Both the position numbers and the translations under genes were made by a program. From an uncultured Prevotellaceae bacterium (lineage in GTDB: Bacteria > Bacteroidota > Bacteroidia > Bacteroidales > Bacteroidaceae), in contig CACZIT010000010.1 of assembly GCA_902781315.1 (NCBI GenBank), positions 62,001 through 126,000 of the forward strand: a stretch of DNA of 64,000 bases. Reading direction: 5' to 3'. Under the pieces are notes generated by a model that did not search any database, was not told the origin of the DNA, and saw only the letters and a program-made list of their open reading frames with translations. Shown piece after piece: positions 56,420-64,000 of this stretch (position 1 is its first letter; every line of letters begins with the position of its first letter).

Positions 56420-58699
56420 ATGAAGAAACTACACGTTCTCTCTCTCGTTTGTGCTCTTGAGCTGCTGGCAGGTGTGTCGGCAGCCCAGGCACAGGTCAAC
56501 ATCGATTCACTCGAAGCCGTCTACGACTCGCTGGAGCTCAGTGGCGTCACCGTCACCGCGGCCAAGCCGATGGTGAAAATGGAAGCCGACAAGATGTCGT
56601 ACGACGTGCAGGCCGATGCCGACGCACAGTCTTCTACCGTGCTCGACATGCTGCGCAAGGTGCCGATGGTCACCGTCGACGGCCAGGACAACATCACCGT
56701 CAACGGCTCGTTGGCCTTCAAGGTGTACGTAGACGGCAAACCCAACCCCATGCTCTCGCAGAACCCCTCGCAGGTGCTGAAGATGATGCCTGCCGCTGCG
56801 GTGAAGAAGATTGAAGTCATCACCAATCCCGGTGCGCGCTACGATGCCGAGGGCGCCGTGGGCGTGCTCAACCTCGTCTTGAACAAGCAGCCGGGTGGCG
56901 GCGCTGGCGGACAGTCGCTCGACGGTCTGTCGGGCACCGTTCGTGCCGGCGTGAGCACCAAGGGCGCCGGTGGCGGCGTGTTCTTCTCGGCCCAGCAAGG
57001 CAAGCTGTCGGCTTCGGGCAACGCGCTGTTCCAGTATCAGCAGATGAAAGACACCGAGGTGAGCATCGACCGCCAGTCGCTCGCCGACGGCACACGCATG
57101 CAGTACGAACAGAGCACCACCCAGCGCGTGCCCTTCACGATGGAGAACCTCTCGCTGGGCTACGACCTCGACTCGCTCAACACCCTCACTGCCTCGCTGG
57201 GGCTGACGGCCTTCCGTGCCAAGGTGACTGACCGGCCGCTCGTCACGCTGACAGGCATCGAGGGACGTCCGCTGTCCTACAGCTACGACATGGCCACCCG
57301 CATGCGCAACACCTCGCTCACCGCCAGTGCCGACTGGCAGCACTTCTTCTCGGCCGACCGCCAGCACTCGCTGACGCTGTCGTACCTGCTGTCATACGCG
57401 CCGCAGAAGACTTCCACCGAACAGCTGTACACCGACTTCCAGCCGTTCGACTTCTACAGCGAGAACAAGCCGAAGTCGCTCGAGCAGACGCTGCAGCTGG
57501 ACTACGTGCGCCCCCTGTCGCCAGGCCACACGCTCAGTCTGGGCGGAAAATACATCATGCGCGACAACCGGTCGTGGGCCGAAGACCGCAACGTGCCGCA
57601 TGCCGACGGCCAGTCGCCGCAGCTGAGCTACGTGGAATACCACCACGACAACGACATCGCTGCCGCCTATGCCGAGTATGCCGCCCAGATGGGCATCGTG
57701 GGTGCGAAGGCCGGCCTGCGCTATGAGCACACGTTCCAGAAGGTGAGCTACCTGCAAGGTGCGGGCGCCGACTTCCGTCGCGACTACGGCAACCTCGTGC
57801 CCAGCCTCACGCTGAGTCTCTCGCCGAAGCCCACGAAGAACCTCGGACTGACCTACAATATGCGCCTCTCGCGTCCGGGCATCAGCTATCTGAACCCCTA
57901 CGTCGACCGCACGGCGCCCACCAGCATCTCCTACGGTAACTCCTATCTCGATGTGGAGAAGACCCACAACCTGGGTGCCACGTTCAGTTCGTTCTCGCAG
58001 AAGTTTATGCTGAATCTCGGTCTGCATCAGACGTTGTGCGGCAATCAGATTGCCCAATACAGCTTCATGGCCGACGGCGTGTTGAACAACACCTACGGCA
58101 ACATTGCCCGCCAGCGCAATACCTCGCTCACGGCATTCGTCAACTGGCTCCTCGGCAAGAACACGCGCCTCATCCTCAACGGCGGCCTCTCTTACGTCGA
58201 CCTCCGCACGAGCGACGACGCCTCTATCGCCCCCTCCTTCTCCACAGGCAGCGGCTCCGTGGCAGCCCAGAAGAACCACGGCTGGCAGGGCAACGTCATG
58301 GCCGGCCTGCAGCAGACGCTGCCCTGGCAGCTGCAACTGAGTGCCAACGTCATCGCCAACTCGAAGACTTACACCCTGCAGGGCTGGCAGTCGGGCTTCG
58401 AGGCCTTCGTGGCCAGTGTGTCGAAGTCGCTGCTGGGCGACCGCCTGAACGTCTCGCTCTCAGCCATCACCGGTCTGCACGACGGCGGCAGCATCAGCAT
58501 CGACAGCTACAGTGCCGGCCGCGACTTCACGCATCGCCAGCACATCAGGGTGCCCATGTCGCAGCTGCAGCTCAACCTGAGCTACACCTTCGGCAAGAAG
58601 GGCGTGCAGACGCGCGAGCACAAGAGTCGCATCGAGAACGACTTCCTGGAGAAGAAGTCCGACCAGGAGCAGATCAGCAATACTTCCAGCGGTATGTAG
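56420..58699 (+). CDS. Outer-membrane beta-barrel protein (TonB-receptor-like)
   Basis: A 759-residue protein with signal peptide (1-24, ends AAQA). Residues 30-150 form a plug-like domain (LSGVTVTAAKPMVKMEADKM, VLDMLRKVPMVTVDGQDNIT, KKIEVITNPGARYDAEG), and the rest is a beta-barrel of the Omp_b-brl_3 type (RLSRPGISYLNPYVDRTAPT). The usual N-terminal carboxypeptidase-regulatory-like domain is absent. No SusD partner is adjacent, so the cargo is unknown; TonB dependence is likely but not shown. It lies downstream of the REP-like cluster. Confidence 0.88.
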   Translation: MKKLHVLSLVCALELLAGVSAAQAQVNIDSLEAVYDSLELSGVTVTAAKPMVKMEADKMSYDVQADADAQSSTVLDMLRKVPMVTVDGQDNITVNGSLAFKVYVDGKPNPMLSQNPSQVLKMMPAAAVKKIEVITNPGARYDAEGAVGVLNLVLNKQPGGGAGGQSLDGLSGTVRAGVSTKGAGGGVFFSAQQGKLSASGNALFQYQQMKDTEVSIDRQSLADGTRMQYEQSTTQRVPFTMENLSLGYDLDSLNTLTASLGLTAFRAKVTDRPLVTLTGIEGRPLSYSYDMATRMRNTSLTASADWQHFFSADRQHSLTLSYLLSYAPQKTSTEQLYTDFQPFDFYSENKPKSLEQTLQLDYVRPLSPGHTLSLGGKYIMRDNRSWAEDRNVPHADGQSPQLSYVEYHHDNDIAAAYAEYAAQMGIVGAKAGLRYEHTFQKVSYLQGAGADFRRDYGNLVPSLTLSLSPKPTKNLGLTYNMRLSRPGISYLNPYVDRTAPTSISYGNSYLDVEKTHNLGATFSSFSQKFMLNLGLHQTLCGNQIAQYSFMADGVLNNTYGNIARQRNTSLTAFVNWLLGKNTRLILNGGLSYVDLRTSDDASIAPSFSTGSGSVAAQKNHGWQGNVMAGLQQTLPWQLQLSANVIANSKTYTLQGWQSGFEAFVASVSKSLLGDRLNVSLSAITGLHDGGSISIDSYSAGRDFTHRQHIRVPMSQLQLNLSYTFGKKGVQTREHKSRIENDFLEKKSDQEQISNTSSGM

Positions 58700-58702
58700 C
58701 CA

Positions 58703-58796
58703 TGAACGGCCGCAGGCCTTTGAACCGCTGCAAAGCAGTCATTGAACTTTGAACCTTGAACGGCCGCAGGCCATTGAACCGCGGCTCAGCCGCTTA
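58703..58796. repeat. TTGAAC-linked hairpin units
   Basis: GAACGGCCGCAGGCC twice, GCTGCAAAGCAG and GCGGCTCAGCCGC hairpins separated by TTGAAC words, a short version of the arrays at 35824-36073. Confidence 0.75.
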
Positions 58797-58854
58797 CGAA
58801 ATGTATCAAAGAATTTGCAAAAGTTTGCATTTAACAAAATACAACCCGAATTTC

Positions 58855-58885
58855 TTGGCAGTGTGCAGAAAAGGACGTAATTTTG
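58855..58885 (+). promoter_or_regulatory. Promoter of the M16 protease gene
   Basis: TTGG (58855-58858), 19 bp, TAATTTTG (58878-58885); the leader is about 65 nt to the ATG at 58955. Confidence 0.65.
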
Positions 58886-58954
58886 TGGCGTATTTGCACA
58901 TGCACCAAATTGACAATATTATTATCAATCAATATCAACAAAAAAGCAAGACAA

Positions 58955-61774
58955 ATGAAACTGAGAAAACTTTTCGTAGCAGCATTGCTGCTCGTGGCAG
59001 GACTGGGACAGACATTGGCCCAGGACATGACGCTGCCAGAGGACAAGAATGTGCGCAAAGGTAAACTCGACAACGGGCTCACCTACTACATTCGCCACAA
59101 CGAGTATCCTGAAAAGGTGGCTAATTACTACATCGCCCAGAAGGTGGGCTCGGTGCAGGAAGAGGAGAGCCAGCGCGGTCTGGCCCACCTGTTGGAACAT
59201 ATGGCTTTCAACGGCACGGAGCACTTCAAGGACGACCTGCTGCGCGAGTATCTGCAGGCTATCGGCGTGGAGTACGGTCGTAACCTGAACGCCTACACGT
59301 CGACCGACCAGACGGTGTATTTCTTCACCGACGTGCCCTCGACGCGCCAGTCGGCCGTTGACTCCTGCATGCTTATTCTGAAGGACTGGTCGAACGGCAT
59401 CTCGCTCACCGAAGAAGCCATCAACGATGAGCGCGACATCGTGCACAACGAATACCGCATGCGCATCATCGGCATGCAGAAGATCCTCGAGGGCGTGCTG
59501 CCCCAGATGTATCCCGGCTCGAAGTATGGCGAGCGCTTCCCCATCGGACTGATGAGCGTCATCGACGGCTGCTCGCCCGAGACCCTGCGCGCCTACTACC
59601 GCAAGTGGTATCGTCCTGACAACCAGGCCATCATCGTGGTCGGCGATGTAGATGTCGACTACATCGAGGGTAAGATCAAGGAACTCTTCTCAGGCATCAA
59701 GGTGCCTGCCGACGCTGCCAAGGTGGAGCTGGTGCCTGTGCCCGACAACAACGAGCCCATCTACATCGTGGGCAAGGACAAGGAGCAGCAGATGAGCGTC
59801 ATCCTCGCTGCCATGAAACACGAGAAGTTCCCCGACGAGATGAAACAGGGCATGCAGTACCTCGTGTATGACTACATGCGCGACGTGTTCGCACAGATGA
59901 TGAGCGGCCGCTATGCTGAGGAGGCTCAGAAGCCCGACTGCCCGTTCATGCAGGCTGGTGCCAGCGACGGTCAGTACCTGGTGTCGCGCTCGGTGGATGC
60001 ACTGACGCTGCAGGTGGTGCCCAAGGCCGACAAGGACGTGGAAGGTCTGGCTGCTGCACTGCGCGAGCTGAAGCGCGTGAAGGACTTCGGCTTCACGGCC
60101 ACGGAGTACGAGCGTGCCCGCTCGGAATACCTCAGTCAGCTGGAGAAAGCCTACAACAACCGCGAGAAGACTCCCTCCAACAGCTACTGCCAGGAGTATG
60201 TCAGCAACTTCATCGATGCTGAGCCCATTGTCTCCATCGAGGACCAGTACCAGATGATGCAGCAGATTGCCCCGATGATTCCTGTTGAGGCCGTGAACGA
60301 ACTGGCCAAGCAGCTCATCACGATGAACGACACCAACTTCGTCTGCCTGGCTGCCGTGCAGGAGAAGGATGGCAAGGAGTACTACAAGCCTGAGGACATG
60401 CGCAAGGCTGTGGAGGCCGTTCGCCTGGAGACGCTCGAGGCCTATGTCGACAACGTGAAGCAGGAACCCCTCATGGCTGAGGCTCCCAAGGCCGGCACCA
60501 TCAAGAAGGAAGAGACCAACAGCGCACTGGGCTTCAAGAAGCTCACCCTCTCTAACGGCGCTACCGTGCTGATGAAGAAGACCGACTTCAATGCCGACGA
60601 GATTCTCTTCTCGGCAACTGCCGACGGCGGAAACTCCGTGCTGAAGAATCCTGAGAGCGGCGACGTTCAGCTGGCCAGCATGGTGCTCTCGCAGAGTGCC
60701 CTCGGCTCCTTCATGAGCACCGACCTGCAGAAGGCCCTCGCCGGCAAGCAGTGCGGCACGCAGTTCTCCATCAGCAACGACTCCCATGGTCTTGCCGGCA
60801 CCACCACGCCGAAGGACCTCGAGACCCTCATGCAGCTCATCTACCTCGACTTCACCAACGTGAAGAAGGACGAGAAGGCAGTGGCCAACATCATCAACCT
60901 CATTGCCACGCAGCTGAAGAACATCAGCCAGAACAACGAGGCCGTGTTTGAGGACTCCGTGATGAGCACCGTCTACGGCAACAATCCCGTCTACCGCGTG
61001 CCGACAGCCGAGATGGTGGAAGCCATCAGCTACGACCGCGTGCTCCAGATATGGCAGCAGCTCTACGGCAATGCCGCCAACTTCACCTTCACCTTCGTGG
61101 GCAACTACGACGAGCAGCAGCTCAAGCAGTTCATCTGCCAGTATATCGCCTCGCTGCCCTCCACAGGTAAGAAGACGCTGAAGGCCGGCGACCTGCGCAC
61201 CTTCGTGAAGGGTTCGGTGAAGAACAATTTCAAGAAGAAGATGGAAAACCCGCAGGCCCAGGCCCAGGAGATGTGGCGCTCTGACGAGGTGAAGTTCACG
61301 CTGGAGAACGACGTGCTCACCGATGTGACGACGCGCATCCTCGAGATGCTCTACAACCGCGAGATTCGCGAGAAGCTCTCTGCCGCCTATCATGCCGGTG
61401 CCGAGGGTAGCCTCGACGTGGAGGCAGGTAAGGCTTACGTCACCATCAGCGGTGTTGGCAAACTGAATCCTGAGAAGGCCGCCGTGGCCCTGCCCGAATT
61501 CATGAAGGGAATGCAGGCCACCGTGGCTGCTCCCAACCAGGAAGACCTGAACAAGGCGAAGCAGATTCTGCTGAAGCAGGCCGACGTGGATGCCAAGACC
61601 AATCAGTACTGGCGCCGCATCATCAACCGCTACAACCGCTACGGACTGGACTTCCACACCGACTACAAGAAGGTTGTGGAGGGCATGAACGCCCAGAAAG
61701 TGAGCCAGTTCCTGAAGAACGTCCTGCTGAAGAGCGGTCACCACGTAGAGGTGACCATGATGCCCGAGGAGTAA
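58955..61774 (+). CDS. Exported M16 family zinc protease (pitrilysin/insulinase-like)
   Basis: A 939-residue protein from ATG 58955 with signal peptide MKLRKLFVAALLLVAGLGQTLA. The inverted zinc motif HxxEH is HLLEH (78-82), with the distal Glu in AINDERDIVHNEY. It has four M16 domains in one chain (two homologous halves, joined near residue 490), the second half lacking the motif, as normal. It is a periplasmic oligopeptidase in this phylum. A strong terminator follows at 61834-61874. The upstream in-frame start at 58883 overlaps the -7 box and is rejected. Confidence 0.93.
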   Translation: MKLRKLFVAALLLVAGLGQTLAQDMTLPEDKNVRKGKLDNGLTYYIRHNEYPEKVANYYIAQKVGSVQEEESQRGLAHLLEHMAFNGTEHFKDDLLREYLQAIGVEYGRNLNAYTSTDQTVYFFTDVPSTRQSAVDSCMLILKDWSNGISLTEEAINDERDIVHNEYRMRIIGMQKILEGVLPQMYPGSKYGERFPIGLMSVIDGCSPETLRAYYRKWYRPDNQAIIVVGDVDVDYIEGKIKELFSGIKVPADAAKVELVPVPDNNEPIYIVGKDKEQQMSVILAAMKHEKFPDEMKQGMQYLVYDYMRDVFAQMMSGRYAEEAQKPDCPFMQAGASDGQYLVSRSVDALTLQVVPKADKDVEGLAAALRELKRVKDFGFTATEYERARSEYLSQLEKAYNNREKTPSNSYCQEYVSNFIDAEPIVSIEDQYQMMQQIAPMIPVEAVNELAKQLITMNDTNFVCLAAVQEKDGKEYYKPEDMRKAVEAVRLETLEAYVDNVKQEPLMAEAPKAGTIKKEETNSALGFKKLTLSNGATVLMKKTDFNADEILFSATADGGNSVLKNPESGDVQLASMVLSQSALGSFMSTDLQKALAGKQCGTQFSISNDSHGLAGTTTPKDLETLMQLIYLDFTNVKKDEKAVANIINLIATQLKNISQNNEAVFEDSVMSTVYGNNPVYRVPTAEMVEAISYDRVLQIWQQLYGNAANFTFTFVGNYDEQQLKQFICQYIASLPSTGKKTLKAGDLRTFVKGSVKNNFKKKMENPQAQAQEMWRSDEVKFTLENDVLTDVTTRILEMLYNREIREKLSAAYHAGAEGSLDVEAGKAYVTISGVGKLNPEKAAVALPEFMKGMQATVAAPNQEDLNKAKQILLKQADVDAKTNQYWRRIINRYNRYGLDFHTDYKKVVEGMNAQKVSQFLKNVLLKSGHHVEVTMMPEE

Positions 61775-61833
61775 TCGGCAAAAGCCGAAAAGGAAAAAGC
61801 TGGCCGTCTGGCCTGCTCAAAACCAATATCATC

Positions 61834-61874
61834 AACTGCCCGTCGGTTCTGCCGAACGGGCAGTTTGTTTTTTT
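61834..61874 (+). terminator. Terminator of the M16 gene
   Basis: AACTGCCCGT-CGG pairs with CCG-A-ACGGGCAGTT around TTCTG, followed by TGTTTTTTT. Confidence 0.85.
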
Positions 61875-62058
61875 AATCATTAAGTCAAGGACTGTTTTTG
61901 GTGAAAGAGCAGGTGTATCGTTCCATTTTTTTACCCTCGCTGCAGGGAGAAAGGCGACAGTGATAAAATAGTTGTAAAAAAAGACGATTCTCCAGAATAA
62001 ATTTGTATCTTTGCAGGCAATAGAGATTATAACACGACCTTTTGAGAATGATGCAGTT

Positions 62059-62550
62059 ATGAAAAAGAATCTGGTTACTATTGCAATGGGCTGCGTGGCA
62101 TTGATGATGCTGGCGGGATGTGCAACGACGGAAGAGCGGGCTGCCCGGCAGGCTGAGCAGGCCATGAAGGTGGAGGCAGCGCTGAACGAGCGGTGCTATA
62201 AAATCAACGTGGACAGGATGAATCCGCTACGCGGACCTTCGCGCATGATTTCGTATGGCTACTCGGTGGAGGTGAGAAACGACTCTTTGTTCTCCTATCT
62301 GCCCTACTTCGGCAGAGCCTACAGCGTGCCCTACGGGGGCGGCAAGGCACTGAATTTCTCGGCTCCCATCAGCAGCTATCAGGAGTTTCAGAAAAAGAAA
62401 AACTTGCGAGTGATAGAGATAGGCGTGAGAAACGAAGAGGACACCTACCTCTACTCGCTGGAGGTGTTCGACAACGGCAGTTCGACGGTCAGGGTGTATG
62501 CTCGCGAGCGCGACCGCATCTCGTTCACGGGTGAAGTGGTCTTTTACTAA
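62059..62550 (+). CDS. DUF4251 lipoprotein
   Basis: A 163-residue lipoprotein (lipobox MLAGC, Cys20 or so) starting MKKNLVTIAMGCV. The body matches DUF4251: SVEVRNDSLFSYLPYFGRAY, LNFSAPISSYQEFQK, LEVFDNGSSTVRVYARERD RISFTGEV, a small beta-sandwich of unknown role in the Bacteroidetes envelope. The -7 box TATCTTTG lies at 62006-62013. An in-frame start at 62011 overlaps that box and is rejected. Confidence 0.88.
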   Translation: MKKNLVTIAMGCVALMMLAGCATTEERAARQAEQAMKVEAALNERCYKINVDRMNPLRGPSRMISYGYSVEVRNDSLFSYLPYFGRAYSVPYGGGKALNFSAPISSYQEFQKKKNLRVIEIGVRNEEDTYLYSLEVFDNGSSTVRVYARERDRISFTGEVVFY

Positions 62551-62671
62551 GTAAGGAAAGCCTTTGAAAAAAATGTTCTGACATCGCGCTGAATACTACC
62601 TACCTTTTCCTGAACAAGAATGCCCTGCCCGGCAGGACATTCTGAAAAAAACGCAAACAAACGAGACGAAT

Positions 62672-63481
62672 ATGAGAGAAAAACTATGGATGCTGACCAT
62701 AGCCCTGCTGACAGCCACCGCACTATGGGCACAGGGCTACAAGACCGTGTGCGATATCAGCTATACGACGAAGACCGACAGCTATTCGCAGGAACGGCTG
62801 AAACTGGACGTCTACTACCCCGAAGGGCCGACTGCCGACACCGGGCGGCCCGTTGTCGTGTGGTTCCATGGCGGCGGACTGGAAGCCGGCCAGAAGGAAA
62901 TTCCCGAGCAACTGAAAGGGAAAGGCTACGTCGTGGTGGGGGCAAACTACCGGCTGCTGCCACGAGTGACCGTCGACCAAACCATCGGCGATGCTGCTGA
63001 GGCTGTGGCATGGGTGTTCCGCCATGCAGCCGACTACGGTGGCGACGTGAAGAAGATTGTGGTGACAGGCCATTCGGCAGGCGGCTATCTGGCCATGATG
63101 CTCTGCCTCAACAAGTCGTGGCTGGCAGGCTACGGTGTAGATGCTGACGACGTGTTGATGTACGTGCCGTTCAGCGGACAGGCCATCACTCACTACAACG
63201 TTCGGAAAATGCAGGGCATAGGCCCGCTTCAGCCCACCATCGACGAGTGGGCACCGCTCTACTGGGTGCGCAACGACTGCCCGCCGCTGGTGCTTATCTG
63301 TGGCGACCGTGAGTTGGAACTCTATGGCCGCTACGACGAGAACCAATACTTGGCACGCATGATGAAACTCGTCGGCCATAAGGAGACGTATCTCTACGAA
63401 CTCGACGGCCACGACCATGGCAGCATGGTGGCCCCCAGTTTCCACATCTTGGAACGCCATCTGAAGAAAATGCTGAAATAA
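62672..63481 (+). CDS. Exported alpha/beta-hydrolase (esterase/lipase)
   Basis: A 269-residue protein with signal peptide MREKLWMLTIALLTATALWA. The oxyanion motif HGGG (66-69, VVVWFHGGGLEAG), nucleophile Ser135 in GHSAGGY, an Asp in ICGDRELELYG and the C-terminal His in DGHDHGSM make a full triad of the hormone-sensitive-lipase/BD-FAE-like group. The likely substrates are acetyl or other esters on glycans or small molecules; unproven. It stands alone, convergent with the Sel1 gene. Confidence 0.88.
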   Translation: MREKLWMLTIALLTATALWAQGYKTVCDISYTTKTDSYSQERLKLDVYYPEGPTADTGRPVVVWFHGGGLEAGQKEIPEQLKGKGYVVVGANYRLLPRVTVDQTIGDAAEAVAWVFRHAADYGGDVKKIVVTGHSAGGYLAMMLCLNKSWLAGYGVDADDVLMYVPFSGQAITHYNVRKMQGIGPLQPTIDEWAPLYWVRNDCPPLVLICGDRELELYGRYDENQYLARMMKLVGHKETYLYELDGHDHGSMVAPSFHILERHLKKMLK

Positions 63482-63532
63482 GGAATCTGTAGGCGTTGCT
63501 CTAACGCTGCAACGCGGAACAAAACGACAAAG

Positions 63533-64000
63533 CTAATACCAAGGCAGCCCGTGCTCCTTGCAGTAGTCGATGGCGGGCTGATAACCTTGGAATGTGGCCT
63601 TGTGAATCCATTTCAATCCTTTGCGCTCGTCTTTGGGCACGCCTGTGCCCGTCATCAGAAACCAGCCCGTGGCAAACTGTGCCTGGGCATCGCCGCCATT
63701 GGCGGCCAGTTCGTACCAGAAGACGCATTCCTCCTGATTCTTTTCCACGCCGTCGCCATTCCAAAAGGCCGCACCTACGTTTTTCTGACTGAGGATATGG
63801 CCCTGGAATGCAGCCTCGCGATACCAGAGGAATGCCTTGTGGTGGTCTTGCTCGACGCCATTGCCCAGATAGTAGGCATTGGCCACGTTTACCTGCGACT
63901 GCATGTCGCCCTTGTCGGCAGCCCGCAGGTACCACTCGAAAGCCAGCGCCGCATCCTGCCCGACGCCCTTGCCGTGGTAGTAGCATTCGCCAACATTGAA
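63533..64000 (-). CDS. Sel1-repeat protein (5' end outside window)
   Basis: The frame is open from the window edge to the TAG at 63535-63533 (155 codons visible). It contains four Sel1-like repeats with the typical A..W...AA..G pattern: NVGECYYHGKGV, VANAYYLGNGVEQDHHKAFL, GAAFWNGDGVEKNQEECVFW, ATGWFLMTGTGVPKDERKGL. Sel1 proteins are helical scaffolds for protein interaction. The N-terminus, and any signal peptide, is beyond the window. Confidence 0.85.
   Translation of the reverse strand, partial: FNVGECYYHGKGVGQDAALAFEWYLRAADKGDMQSQVNVANAYYLGNGVEQDHHKAFLWYREAAFQGHILSQKNVGAAFWNGDGVEKNQEECVFWYELAANGGDAQAQFATGWFLMTGTGVPKDERKGLKWIHKATFQGYQPAIDYCKEHGLPWY

Noticed and set aside
1-64000. tRNA, rRNA, insertion sequences or phage genes
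   Set aside because: Gaps between genes were read for cloverleaf-like or transposase-like content; only hairpin and simple repeats were found. A tRNA scan was not possible here.

Overview
The window looks like a chromosomal segment of a Bacteroidales bacterium, most likely Prevotellaceae. Seen directly: promoters of the Bacteroidetes type (TTTG, 19-20 bp, TAnnTTTG) precede many genes, Shine-Dalgarno sequences are mostly absent, and there are secreted proteins with a short C-terminal sorting-like tail (LPKGIYIxNGKKVV), a BspA-type leucine-rich-repeat protein, GH20 and GH27 enzymes and an outer-membrane beta-barrel. The family placement is inference. Codon use is GC-rich, so many long antisense ORFs occur and were ignored.

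Layout. 1-7.1 kb: secreted proteins of unknown function, a frameshifted gene remnant, a TPR lipoprotein with a membrane segment, and a large Omp28-like secreted protein. 7.1-8.9 kb: a hairpin array and recA. 9.1-12.6 kb: a VWA lipoprotein, carboxynorspermidine synthase and a conserved hypothetical. 12.8-18.9 kb: L-rhamnose catabolism (rhaD on one strand; rhaB, rhaA, a DUF559 remnant and an MFS sugar transporter on the other). 19-23.7 kb: NhaD antiporter, LOG-family protein, and an ATPase plus DUF4435/TOPRIM pair resembling OLD/PARIS-type defence modules. 23.8-29.5 kb: secreted hexosaminidase, endonuclease I and alpha-galactosidase. 29.6-35.1 kb: a WYL regulator followed by an AT-rich accessory cassette (DEDDh exonuclease, small unknowns, a membrane-anchored protein with a possible PUA/EVE-like domain, and an Mrr-type nuclease). 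35.1-48.9 kb: housekeeping and sugar genes (acyl-ACP thioesterase, cysS, HhH protein, hemolysin III, RNase R, MgtC, second GH20, PH-domain protein, NahK-like kinase, CBM9-like protein). 49-53 kb: BspA-like protein and a small acidic peptide. 53.6-56 kb: ABC transporter with a YtrA-type GntR regulator and a matching palindromic operator. 56.4-64 kb: beta-barrel protein, M16 protease, DUF4251 lipoprotein, esterase and a partial Sel1 protein.

The most unusual feature is the density and organisation of short repeats. (i) Modular arrays of GC-rich hairpins are joined by constant linker words. Two arrays 11 kb apart share both ends but have different internal unit order, and each lies in the same orientation just upstream of a start codon. 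(ii) A 27-nt block ending GGAGAAAGAAC occurs upstream of six genes, always in the same orientation relative to the downstream gene. (iii) A palindromic element (AAAGACCCACCCCC...) abuts two stop codons and is also translated inside four proteins, in the same reading frame in three. (iv) A promoter-bearing repeat is tandemly duplicated upstream of two unrelated genes. (v) Simple-sequence words supply stop codons or C-terminal codons of several genes. No tRNA, rRNA, CRISPR array or insertion sequence was recognised.
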